This document shows, in pieces, positions 47,077-56,664 of a DNA stretch of 64,000 bases. The position numbers and the translations under genes are program-made. Origin of the DNA: Flavobacterium sp. ASW18X (GTDB lineage: Bacteria; Bacteroidota; Bacteroidia; Flavobacteriales; Flavobacteriaceae); the NCBI RefSeq assembly GCF_005144745.1, contig NZ_SWKK01000010.1:19553-83552 (forward strand), in the 5' to 3' direction. Numbering within the stretch: position 1 is the stretch's first letter; each line of letters opens with the position of its first letter. The notes beneath the pieces were generated by a model. The model saw only the letters and a list, made by a program, of their open reading frames with translations, had not been told where the DNA came from and ran no database searches.

Positions 47077-47636
47077 TCTAAGTATCTTAAAAAAGAGCAA
47101 ACTTTACAATTGCACCGTCCTATAATCATTACAAACCCAAGGGTGAGACCCGACTGAACCTAGAGTTCATACATTGGATGAACGAGCACTACTCCGACCA
47201 CTATTTAAAGGGTGCCAATGAATGTACATTTAGCATACCATGAAAAAAAATGCGGAATCAACCAAAAGCATTTAGACCATGTATATTACAAGAAAATAGA
47301 GCTAAAAGCCATTTTATCTAAAAAATATAAGCCTATTGGTGAAATAACGCGTATAAATAAAGTATATCCCTAACTTTTACGAAACCTTAGAAAGAAGCAA
47401 TTTTTTTTTCGAAGTATTTCACCGTTTAGTCAAATTGAGTTTGGACGATAAGAAAATAGCGATAAACAATATGTTCATTGAACCTTATATAAGAGTTGTT
47501 AAATATTAAAGCGAATACTTTGATTCACAGAACATAAATGGACCTATACCAACAGTATAAAACATATTTTGACTCTTGCAAAAAGAGAAGAAAGCATCAG
47601 GAAATCGACAATCAAATATCTTTCAGAATAAATTAA
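47077..47636 (+). mobile_element. Decayed IS3-family transposase (OrfB) relic
   Basis: The plus strand holds pieces of an IS3-type OrfB in several frames. In order I read LKKEQTLQLHRP (47077 on), YNHYKPKGETRLNLEFI (about 47120), CGINQKHLDHVYYKKIELKA (47251 on), KVYP-stop-LLRNLRKK, where relatives have YPYLLR (about 47360), LDDKKIAINNMFIEPYI and then RVVKY (47432 on, the last catalytic Glu region), and FDSCKKRRKHQEIDNQ (about 47568). There are at least three frameshifts and an in-frame stop. The segment between YPYLLR and the last catalytic region, which should hold the first two catalytic aspartates, is deleted. No terminal inverted repeats can be placed. It cannot be active. It lies in the 814-base gap between the yebC-type gene and the SusCD operon, the rest of which shows nothing further. 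Confidence 0.82.
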
Positions 47637-47676
47637 AAATCCTCCATAAATAACTAAGTATCATGGAGGATTTTTT
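47636..47676 (-). terminator. Intrinsic terminator of the SusCD operon
   Basis: AAAATCCTCCAT (47636-47647) and ATGGAGGATTTT (47663-47674) form a perfect 12-base-pair stem with a 15-base loop and a T-run on the minus strand, 30 bases past the last gene. Confidence 0.88.
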
Positions 47677-47705
47677 CTAACTCAAATAAACTAACTTACT
47701 CTAAT

Positions 47706-48425
47706 TTAATTGTTGGGTTTTGGGTAGGGCTTATTTCTAACTGGATCATTAATGCTATGCCCTATACCATTGCTAAAAACATAATTGTAATTTCTGATTC
47801 GTTCATTATTACCACCTCCTGTAGCAGTGCTTGGTAATGGAGCAGGATTTCTATTGATATCTACACGTAGTCTATCATCCCTTCTTAAAACTATCTTACC
47901 ATCTTCACCAGGTATCAAAGTTTGAAATGTATAATTCACTCCAAATTCAACTAGAGGGTCATTTTGAGTTATATAAGTTGATATTATATGGTAGCGTAAT
48001 ACAAGTCTAAGTACATCTAAATCTGCTCGTGCCATTACCTCTGCTGGAGTTTCCCCTTCTTCTATATCTGGGCTACCAGTAACTAAAGCTATTACATCTC
48101 CATTACCTAGAAACGCATTATTATTCAACATTAAAAATGTTCTGCCATCATTAGGAGTATTATACTCATCAACCAAACCTGCAGCTTCTATAGCAGCCGA
48201 CATGTAATCATAATTATCACCTATTAATGCACCGTCTTCATTAAATTGATTATTAACTTGACTAGAACTTAAAAACTGCCAAGCAGTAATGTCTTTATAA
48301 GGGTCTTCTAAATTCACCTCAGGTTCAAATACAAATCTTTCCTGAAGCTCTAAATCACAACCGACTGTAATTAACGCTATGGTTAACACGGTTATCGCTT
48401 TCAATTTATTAATAAGAAATTTCAT
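47706..48425 (-). CDS. Fasciclin-like (FAS1) surface lipoprotein
   Basis: The 239-residue protein has a lipoprotein signal (ALITVGC) and a domain that fits the FAS1 pattern: YDYMSAAIEAAGLVDEYN, then RTFLMLNNNAF, where the family has TVFAPTNEAF, and LRLVLRYHIISTYI, the conserved YH region. FAS1 domains bind proteins or glycans at the surface. It is the third gene after susC and susD (16-base gap), so it likely belongs to the same uptake complex as an accessory surface component. The assignment to FAS1 is by pattern only. Confidence 0.7.
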   Translation of the reverse strand: MKFLINKLKAITVLTIALITVGCDLELQERFVFEPEVNLEDPYKDITAWQFLSSSQVNNQFNEDGALIGDNYDYMSAAIEAAGLVDEYNTPNDGRTFLMLNNNAFLGNGDVIALVTGSPDIEEGETPAEVMARADLDVLRLVLRYHIISTYITQNDPLVEFGVNYTFQTLIPGEDGKIVLRRDDRLRVDINRNPAPLPSTATGGGNNERIRNYNYVFSNGIGHSINDPVRNKPYPKPNN

Positions 48426-48441
48426 TTTAATAACTTTTTAA

Positions 48442-50013
48442 TTAATAACCAGGTGTTTGCTCTAACAAGGGATTTTCCACCAAATGCTCATCAAAGATTG
48501 GAAACAATAATCGCTCCTGTGTAAGAGGTGTACCCGTAGATAAGGTATCTAATATAGGATTCAATATCTCTAGTGCTCTATTAGTTCGGCGTAAATCCCA
48601 CCATCTTTGACCTTCTCCAATAAGTTCTAAATGTCTTTCATCTAAAATATAGAGTTCTCGTTCCTCAACAGTAGCACCAAATTCAGAAGCTTCAACCAAA
48701 GGCAGTTGCCGTGCTGTTCTAAACTGGTTGATGAGTGCCAATGCCTCGGCATCATTTCCCAATCGATTTTCAATTTCAGCCAAATATAAAATAACATTAG
48801 CGTAACGATAAAGTACTATATCGGAATCATCTAGACCTGCATTGTAATTAGTTTTATTATATTTAGCTAAACGGGCATTACCCACACCTTTTGATTCGAG
48901 ATTTGTAAAACCTTCTCTACATAGATAGTAGCGATAATCACCATACACAAAATTTCCGGTTTCTGGATTGGTTAAAATAGGGTCTGTATCAGGATATTTT
49001 GTTACCCATAAAGTAGAATCTATTGGAAATTTTTCTCTCCATTTATTCTCTAAAGCTGGTGATAAAGTGAAAGAAGGTATACCTGCAAAAAACAATGAAA
49101 AAATACCTGATCTATTAGCATTACCACTACCTTGACTTTCATCTAAACTAAATTTAATAGACATCATTAATTCTGGACCTTGCATTACTTTGAAAGGACC
49201 ATCACTTTCAGAATCTGCATCAAACGGATCACCATTATCATTTAAGAACATATCTTGCCATTCTTCAGGAGAATTTGCTAAACGAAACTGATTACTATTA
49301 ATAATCTTTTCTAGCGCTTCTTTTGCGTTCACATCCTCTCCTAAAAAACCGTATACATCTGCTTGTAAAGCCCAAATACTGGTTAAAGAAAACCGAAAAG
49401 GGTCCGAAATTCGACCGATATCCATGTTTGCCTCGGCAGCAAGCATGTCTGGAATAATTATTTCATTGATAATTGTTGTTGCTGACGTTCTTTCTTTCTG
49501 TAGATCTTCAGGTGACCTTGTAGGCTCAGTGAATACTGGTACTGAACCCCAAACTCTAACTGCCTGAAAGTACGCATATGCCCTTAAAGCATAAGCTTCA
49601 GCTAATAGGTTTGCATCAAATCCTTCTATTGTTGGAATATTTACGATTGCCTCATTTGCCCTATTTATCATGGTATAAAAATTATCCCATCTTAAAGCAG
49701 GTGAATTACCAGAAGTAACATCATTAGATGTAAGTTCAATATTATTTGCGTTTGCTCCATCATTACCGTTGATGTAGCTATCTCCCCTAAATTCACCCCA
49801 TAAATAATGCTTAACTCTAAAAGCAGGTTGCATAGCATCATAGATACCAATTACAGCTGCAAGTGCATCATTGTTGTTGTTAAAAAAGTTTTCTGGATCA
49901 ATTTCACTAATTGGGGATTCATCCACCAATTCTTCACAAGAAGTAACACCCATAAATAGAATGGTTACCGCAAGAATAAATTTTGTGTATTTTCTTATTT
50001 TAAAAGTTGTCAT
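48442..50013 (-). CDS. susD: SusD/RagB-family substrate-binding lipoprotein
   Basis: The 523-residue outer-membrane lipoprotein captures glycans and closes over its SusC partner. The signal peptide ends in a lipobox (FMGVTSCEEL). SusD features include EIDPENFFNNNNDALAAVIGIYDAM near the start, TPR-like helices with LRAYAYFQAVRVWGSVPVF at about 145, and the C-terminal ELYILDERHLELIGEGQRWWDLRR. It lies 11 bases after susC. The substrate is probably rhamnose-containing oligosaccharide, judged only from the neighbouring rhamnose genes. Confidence 0.95.
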   Translation of the reverse strand: MTTFKIRKYTKFILAVTILFMGVTSCEELVDESPISEIDPENFFNNNNDALAAVIGIYDAMQPAFRVKHYLWGEFRGDSYINGNDGANANNIELTSNDVTSGNSPALRWDNFYTMINRANEAIVNIPTIEGFDANLLAEAYALRAYAYFQAVRVWGSVPVFTEPTRSPEDLQKERTSATTIINEIIIPDMLAAEANMDIGRISDPFRFSLTSIWALQADVYGFLGEDVNAKEALEKIINSNQFRLANSPEEWQDMFLNDNGDPFDADSESDGPFKVMQGPELMMSIKFSLDESQGSGNANRSGIFSLFFAGIPSFTLSPALENKWREKFPIDSTLWVTKYPDTDPILTNPETGNFVYGDYRYYLCREGFTNLESKGVGNARLAKYNKTNYNAGLDDSDIVLYRYANVILYLAEIENRLGNDAEALALINQFRTARQLPLVEASEFGATVEERELYILDERHLELIGEGQRWWDLRRTNRALEILNPILDTLSTGTPLTQERLLFPIFDEHLVENPLLEQTPGY

Positions 50014-50024
50014 TGTAATACAGT

Positions 50025-53000
50025 TTAAAATTTAAGATTCATTCCAAATATTACTTCACGATCATTCGGAAATCTAAGATTATCCAAACCTGGTTGTAGT
50101 GGATTACCTCGTGTACCTAATTCTGGGTTGTACCCAGGGTAATTTGTCCATGTTAACAAGTTATTTCCTGAAATAAAGAATGAACATTTCTTTAAAAAGC
50201 CTAATCTGTCTAATGCAGATTGTGGAACATTATAACCTAACCTTACAAACCTTAACTTTATAAAGCTACCATCTGTTACATAAAAACTATTAGGTCTATC
50301 TCTGTTCTGTGGAACTCTATTTAATCTAGGGTAAGCAGTTATATCACCAGGATTTTGCCATGAACCTTCAATACGGTCTGGCCCAGGAGTTTCATTAGCA
50401 GAATTCAAATCGTTTCGCAATTCATCCCAACGTCTCCAAGTGTCATTGCCCAAAGTAAAATCGAACAGAAAACTTAACGAGATATCCTTATACGTGAAAT
50501 CGTTGTTAAAGCCTCCAAAAGCTGTAGGCAAACCGTTACCAATAACTTGTCTGTCTTCATTAGTGATAACAAAATCGCCGTCTACATCATCCCAGATAAT
50601 ATCACCGCCTTGGGCTACTCTACCATCGTTTCTTATTTGATTTACATCACCCGTGAATTCTTGACCGTTTAAGGTGTAATTGGTAAACTCCCCATCTGCG
50701 TCAAAATTTGGGGTTAATTGTACCCCTTCATCTGTAAAGGCATTAGACTCATCGTATTGAAAAACACCTAAATTCTTAAATCCAAAAATGTTACCTATTG
50801 GCTGTCCTTCTTCTATAATATAATCTCCCGATTGAAAAGGTGTGCCACCAGCTAACTTAGTAACTTCATTCTCTTGAAAACTAATATTGAAATTACTATT
50901 CCACTGAAAGTTGGGTGCCTTAATAATAGTACCGCCAACATTTAAATCGATTCCTTGGTTACGTACTGCACCTACATTTTGTCTTATTGAACTAAAACCT
51001 GATTCTTCTGGCAATGGAACGTTAGCTAAAAGGTCTTCAGTATCTTTTCTCCAAACATCAAAATTGATTGTTAATCGATTTCTGAACATACCCAAATCAA
51101 AACCAATGTTAGTGGCATTTGTACTTTCCCAGCTTAGATTAGGGTTTCCTAACCTGGTAGGTTGCACCCCACTGATACCATCATATATAGCCCCTGGAAC
51201 TAAAGCTGATGTAAATTCGTAATCACCTATTCTGTCATTACCAGTTTCACCATAACTAGCTCTAAGTAATAGATTGTTTAATACTGTATTACCTTTTAGA
51301 AAAGGTTCATTACTTACCCTCCAGCCAATCGAACCCGATGGGAAATAACCAAACTCTTTGTTTTCTCCAAATCTTGAAGAACCATCTCTTCTAAGGGTGG
51401 CGCTTATTAAATATCTGTTATCAAAATCATAATTAAACCCAGCAAACAGAGAGTATAGATTACTTCTTGTATTAAATGTCTGACCTGAATTTATTCCTAA
51501 TCCGTCTGGATCAGCATTATTAAAAGTTCTTATATCTTCAGAAACAAATAATGCATTAGAAATACCAAATTCTTCTTGATATCTCTTTAAAATTTGCATA
51601 CCTGCAAACGCAGAAACACTGTGCTTACCAAACTCGTTAGTGTAATTGACGAAGTTTTCTTGTTGAATATCATAATCAATACGATCTCTAAAACTTGCTA
51701 ATGGATTGGTGTTTCTTGGATTTAAAACTAACAGTGGTTGAAAATCATTATTTCTACGTAATCTAAAATTTAAACCTAATGTTGACTTTAAAGTAAGAGA
51801 AGGCAATAGCTCATATTGTGCAAAACTAAAACTCTGTCCTCTCCATGTTCGGAGTCTAAGTTCTCTTAGATTTGCTTCTGCTAAGGGATTTTGTCTACCT
51901 GCGATTTCAGGAGTAAAGTCTCCATTTGGCTCAAGCACAGGAAAATAAGCAATACGTTCTACTAGTTGTTGAAATACTTGATTTTCACTCAATCCATTGA
52001 ATTCTTCAAACGAAGCATTAAAATTAGTGCCAAAGGTTAGTTTTTTACTTGGCATGAAATCAATTTTAAGACGTGTATTTATTCTTCTGAAATTGCTATT
52101 TACCACAATACCATCTTCGTTTAAAAAACCAGTATTCCAGTACGCTCTTGATTTTTCATTACCTGCGCTAACCGCTACATTAACCTGATTTCTAAAACCA
52201 GCTCTAGTAATTAAATCTTGAAGATCAAAAGAATTTCTGTAAAGCAAGTTTAAAGAATCTCTTTGTGCTCCAATTGGATTTTGCCTTTGCGCTTCTGTTC
52301 TTCTTACATCCTCGTAAAACAACCGTTGTCTGGTATTTGCAACCGGTATTGCACCGTTTAAAGAATTTACGCCGGTAACAACATTTACATCAACACTAAC
52401 TTCTCCTTTTTTACCTGATTTTGTTGTGATTAAAACAACACCGTTAGCACCCCTTGTACCATAAATTGCAGTTGTTGCACCATCTTTTAATACTTCTAAA
52501 GAAGCAATATCGTTAGGGTCAATATTATCAATATTATCCAATTGTTGACCGTCAACAACGTACAACGGACCGGTACCACCAGCACTAAATGTAGAAGTAC
52601 CTCTTACCTTAATGTCAAACCCAGCTCCAGGACCTCCATTACTTGCAATTTGCACCCCTGCTAATCTACCTTGAACCCCTTCAAATGCATTCGTTGGAGT
52701 TACTTCTGCTAATTTTTCTGATTTGACAGTAGATAATGCACCAAGCACTTTTTCTCTTGACACCTTGGCATAACCAATGATTACCACCTCATCTAAGCTT
52801 TGCGTATCTTGCTTCAGGACAACGCTTAGCGATGAAGAGTTAACTTTAACTTCTTTGGTATCAAAACCAATGTAAGAAAATATAAGTGTTCTAGAGCCTT
52901 CGATTAAGTTTATGGTGTAATTACCATCAAAATCAGTTGAAATACCATTGGTAGTACCCTTTTGCACAACATTCACCCCTGGTATCGGTTCTCCATCAGG

Positions 53001-53129
53001 GTCAGTAACCTTACCGGATACATTGCTAATCTGCCCGTAACTATTAATACTTATTACAAGCATCACAACTACAGCCAACATTAAATCTAACCGGTGTTTG
53101 CTAGATTTTTTGTTAAACATCCTTTTCAT
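50025..53129 (-). CDS. susC: SusC/RagA-family TonB-dependent receptor
   Basis: The 1034-residue outer-membrane transporter has a signal peptide ending near NSYGQ, a carboxypeptidase-like beta domain (VSGKVTDPDGEPIPGVNV, about 35-115), a plug with the SusC signature (FDIKVRGTSTFSAGGTGPL, then YVVDGQQLDN, and GANGVVLITTKSGKKGE), and a barrel ending in the aromatic VIFGMNLKF. It imports oligosaccharides using TonB energy together with SusD. It is the first gene of susC-susD-FAS1 and lies downstream of the GntR-type regulator; a candidate operator lies at 53259-53275. No polysaccharide-degrading enzymes are in this operon. Confidence 0.96.
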   Translation of the reverse strand: MKRMFNKKSSKHRLDLMLAVVVMLVISINSYGQISNVSGKVTDPDGEPIPGVNVVQKGTTNGISTDFDGNYTINLIEGSRTLIFSYIGFDTKEVKVNSSSLSVVLKQDTQSLDEVVIIGYAKVSREKVLGALSTVKSEKLAEVTPTNAFEGVQGRLAGVQIASNGGPGAGFDIKVRGTSTFSAGGTGPLYVVDGQQLDNIDNIDPNDIASLEVLKDGATTAIYGTRGANGVVLITTKSGKKGEVSVDVNVVTGVNSLNGAIPVANTRQRLFYEDVRRTEAQRQNPIGAQRDSLNLLYRNSFDLQDLITRAGFRNQVNVAVSAGNEKSRAYWNTGFLNEDGIVVNSNFRRINTRLKIDFMPSKKLTFGTNFNASFEEFNGLSENQVFQQLVERIAYFPVLEPNGDFTPEIAGRQNPLAEANLRELRLRTWRGQSFSFAQYELLPSLTLKSTLGLNFRLRRNNDFQPLLVLNPRNTNPLASFRDRIDYDIQQENFVNYTNEFGKHSVSAFAGMQILKRYQEEFGISNALFVSEDIRTFNNADPDGLGINSGQTFNTRSNLYSLFAGFNYDFDNRYLISATLRRDGSSRFGENKEFGYFPSGSIGWRVSNEPFLKGNTVLNNLLLRASYGETGNDRIGDYEFTSALVPGAIYDGISGVQPTRLGNPNLSWESTNATNIGFDLGMFRNRLTINFDVWRKDTEDLLANVPLPEESGFSSIRQNVGAVRNQGIDLNVGGTIIKAPNFQWNSNFNISFQENEVTKLAGGTPFQSGDYIIEEGQPIGNIFGFKNLGVFQYDESNAFTDEGVQLTPNFDADGEFTNYTLNGQEFTGDVNQIRNDGRVAQGGDIIWDDVDGDFVITNEDRQVIGNGLPTAFGGFNNDFTYKDISLSFLFDFTLGNDTWRRWDELRNDLNSANETPGPDRIEGSWQNPGDITAYPRLNRVPQNRDRPNSFYVTDGSFIKLRFVRLGYNVPQSALDRLGFLKKCSFFISGNNLLTWTNYPGYNPELGTRGNPLQPGLDNLRFPNDREVIFGMNLKF

Positions 53130-53258
53130 GTAAAATTTAGTTTTTGTTAGTTAATAAATTCAGCAAGAATAAAGGTCATTTTGCTACGAACTGTGAAACA
53201 AAATTTCTTTAAACACGCCTATTCGTTAACAATAATATTAACCAAATTTTAACGAAGT

Positions 53259-53275
53259 GTCCTGTAGTGTTCTGT
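53259..53275 (-). promoter_or_regulatory. Candidate operator upstream of susC
   Basis: Read in the direction of susC transcription the site is ACAGAACACTACAGGAC. It matches the site upstream of the rhamnose aldolase gene at 14 of 17 positions and in the same relative orientation. It lies 130 bases before the susC start and is a probable binding site for the adjacent GntR-type regulator. Confidence 0.6.
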
Positions 53276-53298
53276 TGAGAAAAGCTTTAAAATAAGTT

Positions 53299-54336
53299 CT
53301 AGACAGAGTTTCTATTTATAAGATTGAATTCATTTTTTACCTCAATAAAATTATTATCAAGTATCATTTGAGCGGCTAATTCGCCCATTCTGTCAAAATT
53401 TGTAGTGACAACGGTAATTCCTAATAATTCTTTTAATGGAGTGTCATTATAAGATATAATACCTACATCTTTTCCAAGAATTAAGTTTTTATCCCTTATT
53501 TGTTTCACTAGATTAACCAAATCATTTTCTTCAATAGTAATATATAGGTCGTCTTTTTGCAGTTCCATTCCCTCATAAATTTCATCAAGTATTTCAAAAT
53601 TTAAGTCGTTAATAATGCAAAATCTTTTAAAACCTGTAACAATACCACTAGGATAAGGGTATACCGCCTTACTGGGATAAGCAAGAACAACCTTATTGTA
53701 TTTTTTAATTTTTTGCGCACCAGAATTTAGAGCCTCAAAAATGTCTTCAGTAAAGTTTTGGTATACCCTACCAGCCTCTTTAGACAGGCTATCTAAATTC
53801 CGATCCATTATAATAAGCTTTCCTTTTGGTATGGATAATATAGCTTTAAGAATATTATCTGTACACCCCATATGTTGTAACTCTTCATTTTTAAAATGTG
53901 GCATTATCACATAGTAATCATATAGATGTTTTTTTTTATTGAGGATACTTTCAAACAACAAGGGTTCGCAGTGATAAATATCTAAATCAACATTTGTGCC
54001 TGCACCTAATGTATTTACAAATGAGTTAAAAATCTTCATCTTGTAGGTGCTTAATTTATTGATTAAGAATAGAACACTTGTTTTTATAGATAAATCAGTT
54101 TTAGAAATATAATAACCTTTACCCTTAACAGATTCTATTATTTGTCTTTTCTTTAGGGTACTATATGCTTTTTCTACAGTATCTCTTGACAGAAGGTGTT
54201 CTTCACTTAATTCATTTATTGAAGGAATTTTTTGCCCTATTTTAAGATTTCCGTTATTTATATTTCTTATAATGGAGTCTATCACCTGTTTATATTTTGG
54301 GACGCGTGAATCTTCATTAATTTCAATATTTTCCAT
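53299..54336 (-). CDS. GntR-family regulator with periplasmic-binding-protein-like sensor domain
   Basis: The 345-residue protein has a GntR winged helix (about 10-78, with IGQKIPSINELSEEHLLSRD and TVEKAYSTLKKRQII) followed by a LacI/PBP1-like sugar-binding domain (about 85-335, ending TNFDRMGELAAQMIL). This architecture is frequent in Bacteroidota sugar regulators. It lies between the SusCD operon and the divergent rhamnose genes, so it most likely senses rhamnose or a pathway intermediate and controls both. The 17-bp motif found at 53259 and 54424 flanks its gene on both sides. Confidence 0.88.
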   Translation of the reverse strand: MENIEINEDSRVPKYKQVIDSIIRNINNGNLKIGQKIPSINELSEEHLLSRDTVEKAYSTLKKRQIIESVKGKGYYISKTDLSIKTSVLFLINKLSTYKMKIFNSFVNTLGAGTNVDLDIYHCEPLLFESILNKKKHLYDYYVIMPHFKNEELQHMGCTDNILKAILSIPKGKLIIMDRNLDSLSKEAGRVYQNFTEDIFEALNSGAQKIKKYNKVVLAYPSKAVYPYPSGIVTGFKRFCIINDLNFEILDEIYEGMELQKDDLYITIEENDLVNLVKQIRDKNLILGKDVGIISYNDTPLKELLGITVVTTNFDRMGELAAQMILDNNFIEVKNEFNLINRNSV

Positions 54337-54423
54337 TTTTCAGTCTTAGTTGTTTTAGTTATTAGTGCTGCAAAATAGCATAAATACCTTTTCTAAACTA
54401 TTACTAATGCATTTCTAAGACTA

Positions 54424-54440
54424 ACAGTATAGTACAGGAC
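54424..54440 (+). promoter_or_regulatory. Candidate operator upstream of the rhamnose aldolase gene
   Basis: ACAGTATAGTACAGGAC matches the susC-upstream site at 14 of 17 positions. It lies 55 bases before the aldolase start and 88 bases before the divergent regulator start, so it could control both genes. Confidence 0.6.
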
Positions 54441-54494
54441 GCCATTATTAGTTAGTAAATTTACTTTCGTTAAAAAGTTATTAAAATAAATACT

Positions 54495-56594
54495 ATGGCC
54501 GTAAAAACTTTTAAACACGTAGATTATCTCTGGAATGAGAATAAAGCTTTAGAGCTTGGTGATAACCAAGTGGAACTTTTTCTTTACCGTTCTAATCTTC
54601 TTGGCTCTGATTTAAGAATTACCAATTACGGAGGCGGAAATACAAGTTGTAAAACTATTGAAAAAGACCCCTTAACAAATGAAGAGGTTGAAGTCATGTG
54701 GATAAAAGGTTCTGGTGGCGACATAGGAACACTTACTAGAGCTGGAATTGCAGGATTATATACAGAAAGACTTAGAAACTTAAAAAATGTCTATCAAGGA
54801 TTGGATGATGAGGATAGAATGGTCGGATTATTCAATCATTGTATCTATGATTTGGATAGTAGAGCACCTTCTATAGATACTCCATTACATGGTCTTTTAC
54901 CTTTTAAGCATATTGACCATTTACACCCAGATGCCTTAATCGCCGTTGCCGCAGCCAAGGATAGTGAAAAAATAACTAAAGAAATTTGGGGTGATACTAT
55001 GGGCTGGGTACCTTGGCAAAGACCTGGTTTTGATTTAGGCTTACAATTAGAAAAATGTTTAAATGATAACCCGGGAATTAGAGGAATTGTACTTGGTAGT
55101 CATGGTTTGTTTACATGGGGAGACACCTCTTATGAATGCTATATGAATAGTTTAGAAGTTATTGAAATGGCTTCTGAATATATTGCAAAGAAAATAGAAG
55201 AAAATGGAACTGTATTTGGTGGTGAAAAAATAAAAAGTTTACCCAAAGAAGAGCGATCTGCTAAAGCTGCGCAATTAATGCCATTATTGAGAGGTTTATG
55301 TTCCTCAGAAGCTCAAATGATTGGACATTTCACAGATACGGATGTTGTGCTTCAATACATAAATAGTAATGACTTAGAGCGTCTTGCGCCTGTGGGTACA
55401 TCTTGCCCTGACCATTTTTTACGCACAAAAATTCAACCTCTAGTACTATCACTAGATACATCAGAGGACCTTACAAATTCTAATACGGTACTAGAAAAGC
55501 TAAAGCCAGAATTTGAACAATATCGTCAAGGATACAAGGAATATTACGAAAAATGCAAAAGAGATAATAGTCCTGCAATGCGCGATCCTAATCCCGTAAT
55601 AATTATTTATCCTGGGGTTGGTATCTTTAGTTTTGCTAAAAACAAGCAAACCACTAGAGTTGCGAGTGAGTTTTATATTAATGCAATTAACGTTATGCGC
55701 GGTGCTGAAGCCATATCAGAATATACTTCACTGCCAAGGCAAGAAGCATTTGATATTGAATATTGGTTATTAGAAGAAGCCAAATTACAACGAATGCCAA
55801 AGGAAAAACCACTTTCTAGGAGGGTTGCTTTCATAACTGGTGCTGGAGGTGGAATTGGAAAAGCAATAGCGGACAAACTTGCGGAAGAAGGTGCGAATGT
55901 TGTTTTAACAGATATTGCTGAGGATAGATTAAAAGAAGCCGTTGACACCTACAAAAGAGATACTGCAAGCTACGCAGTTTGCGATGTTACAAATACAGCT
56001 TCAATAAAAGAAGCTTATAGTAAAGCTTGCTTAGAGTTTGGAGGTGTTGACATTGTTGTACATAGTGCTGGTTTAGCCATCTCAAAACCGCTCGAAGAAA
56101 CCTCTGAAAAAGATTGGGATTTATTACAAAATGTTCTGGTAAAAGGTCAATTTGAATTAGCAAAACAAGCTGTAGAAATTATGCGGAAACAAGGTTTTGG
56201 AGGCGACATAATAAGTATTGCTAGTAAAAACGGATTGGTTTCTGGCCCTAACAATGTTGGCTATGGCACCTCTAAAGCGGCGCAACAACATATGTCTAGA
56301 TTACTTGCAGCAGAATTAGGCAAAGATCAAATTAGAGTTAATGTTGTTAACCCTGACGGAGTTATAGTTGGCAGCAAGATATGGGAAGGAGATTGGGCTG
56401 AAGGTCGCGCTAAAGCTTATGGTATCACAGTAGAAGAGCTACCAGCACATTATGCAAAGAGAAATTTATTGAATCAGATAATATATCCTGAAGATATAGC
56501 TAATGGTGTTTTTGCGTGCGTAGGAATTTTGGATAAAACTACTGGTAATATTATAAATGTTGACGGTGGTATGGCCAATGCCTTTGTCAGGTAA
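54495..56594 (+). CDS. rhaD: Bifunctional rhamnulose-1-phosphate aldolase/lactaldehyde dehydrogenase
   Basis: The 699-residue protein fuses a class II aldolase (about 1-420) to a short-chain dehydrogenase (about 435-699). The aldolase part has zinc histidines in HIDHLHPDALIAV and LGSHGLFTWGD and should cleave L-rhamnulose 1-phosphate to dihydroxyacetone phosphate and L-lactaldehyde. The SDR part has the cofactor loop FITGAGGGIGKAIADKL and the catalytic Ser and YxxxK in SIASKNG and GYGTSKAA; in this family it oxidises lactaldehyde to L-lactate. It is first in the plus-strand rhamnose operon and has a candidate operator upstream. A hairpin with a T-run follows it. Confidence 0.94.
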   Translation: MAVKTFKHVDYLWNENKALELGDNQVELFLYRSNLLGSDLRITNYGGGNTSCKTIEKDPLTNEEVEVMWIKGSGGDIGTLTRAGIAGLYTERLRNLKNVYQGLDDEDRMVGLFNHCIYDLDSRAPSIDTPLHGLLPFKHIDHLHPDALIAVAAAKDSEKITKEIWGDTMGWVPWQRPGFDLGLQLEKCLNDNPGIRGIVLGSHGLFTWGDTSYECYMNSLEVIEMASEYIAKKIEENGTVFGGEKIKSLPKEERSAKAAQLMPLLRGLCSSEAQMIGHFTDTDVVLQYINSNDLERLAPVGTSCPDHFLRTKIQPLVLSLDTSEDLTNSNTVLEKLKPEFEQYRQGYKEYYEKCKRDNSPAMRDPNPVIIIYPGVGIFSFAKNKQTTRVASEFYINAINVMRGAEAISEYTSLPRQEAFDIEYWLLEEAKLQRMPKEKPLSRRVAFITGAGGGIGKAIADKLAEEGANVVLTDIAEDRLKEAVDTYKRDTASYAVCDVTNTASIKEAYSKACLEFGGVDIVVHSAGLAISKPLEETSEKDWDLLQNVLVKGQFELAKQAVEIMRKQGFGGDIISIASKNGLVSGPNNVGYGTSKAAQQHMSRLLAAELGKDQIRVNVVNPDGVIVGSKIWEGDWAEGRAKAYGITVEELPAHYAKRNLLNQIIYPEDIANGVFACVGILDKTTGNIINVDGGMANAFVR

Positions 56595-56615
56595 TAATTT
56601 AATTGTTTATATATT

Positions 56616-56648
56616 AAGCTTCTACATCTAATATGTAGAGGCTTTTTT
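56616..56648 (+). terminator. Hairpin with T-run between aldolase and isomerase genes
   Basis: AAGCTTCTACAT (56616-56627) pairs with ATGTAGAGGCTT (56633-56644) with one mismatched pair and is followed by T residues. It lies inside an apparent operon, 17 bases before the isomerase start, so it may act as partial terminator or stabilise the upstream message. Confidence 0.7.
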
Positions 56649-56664
56649 AATAGTTTACTTAAAT

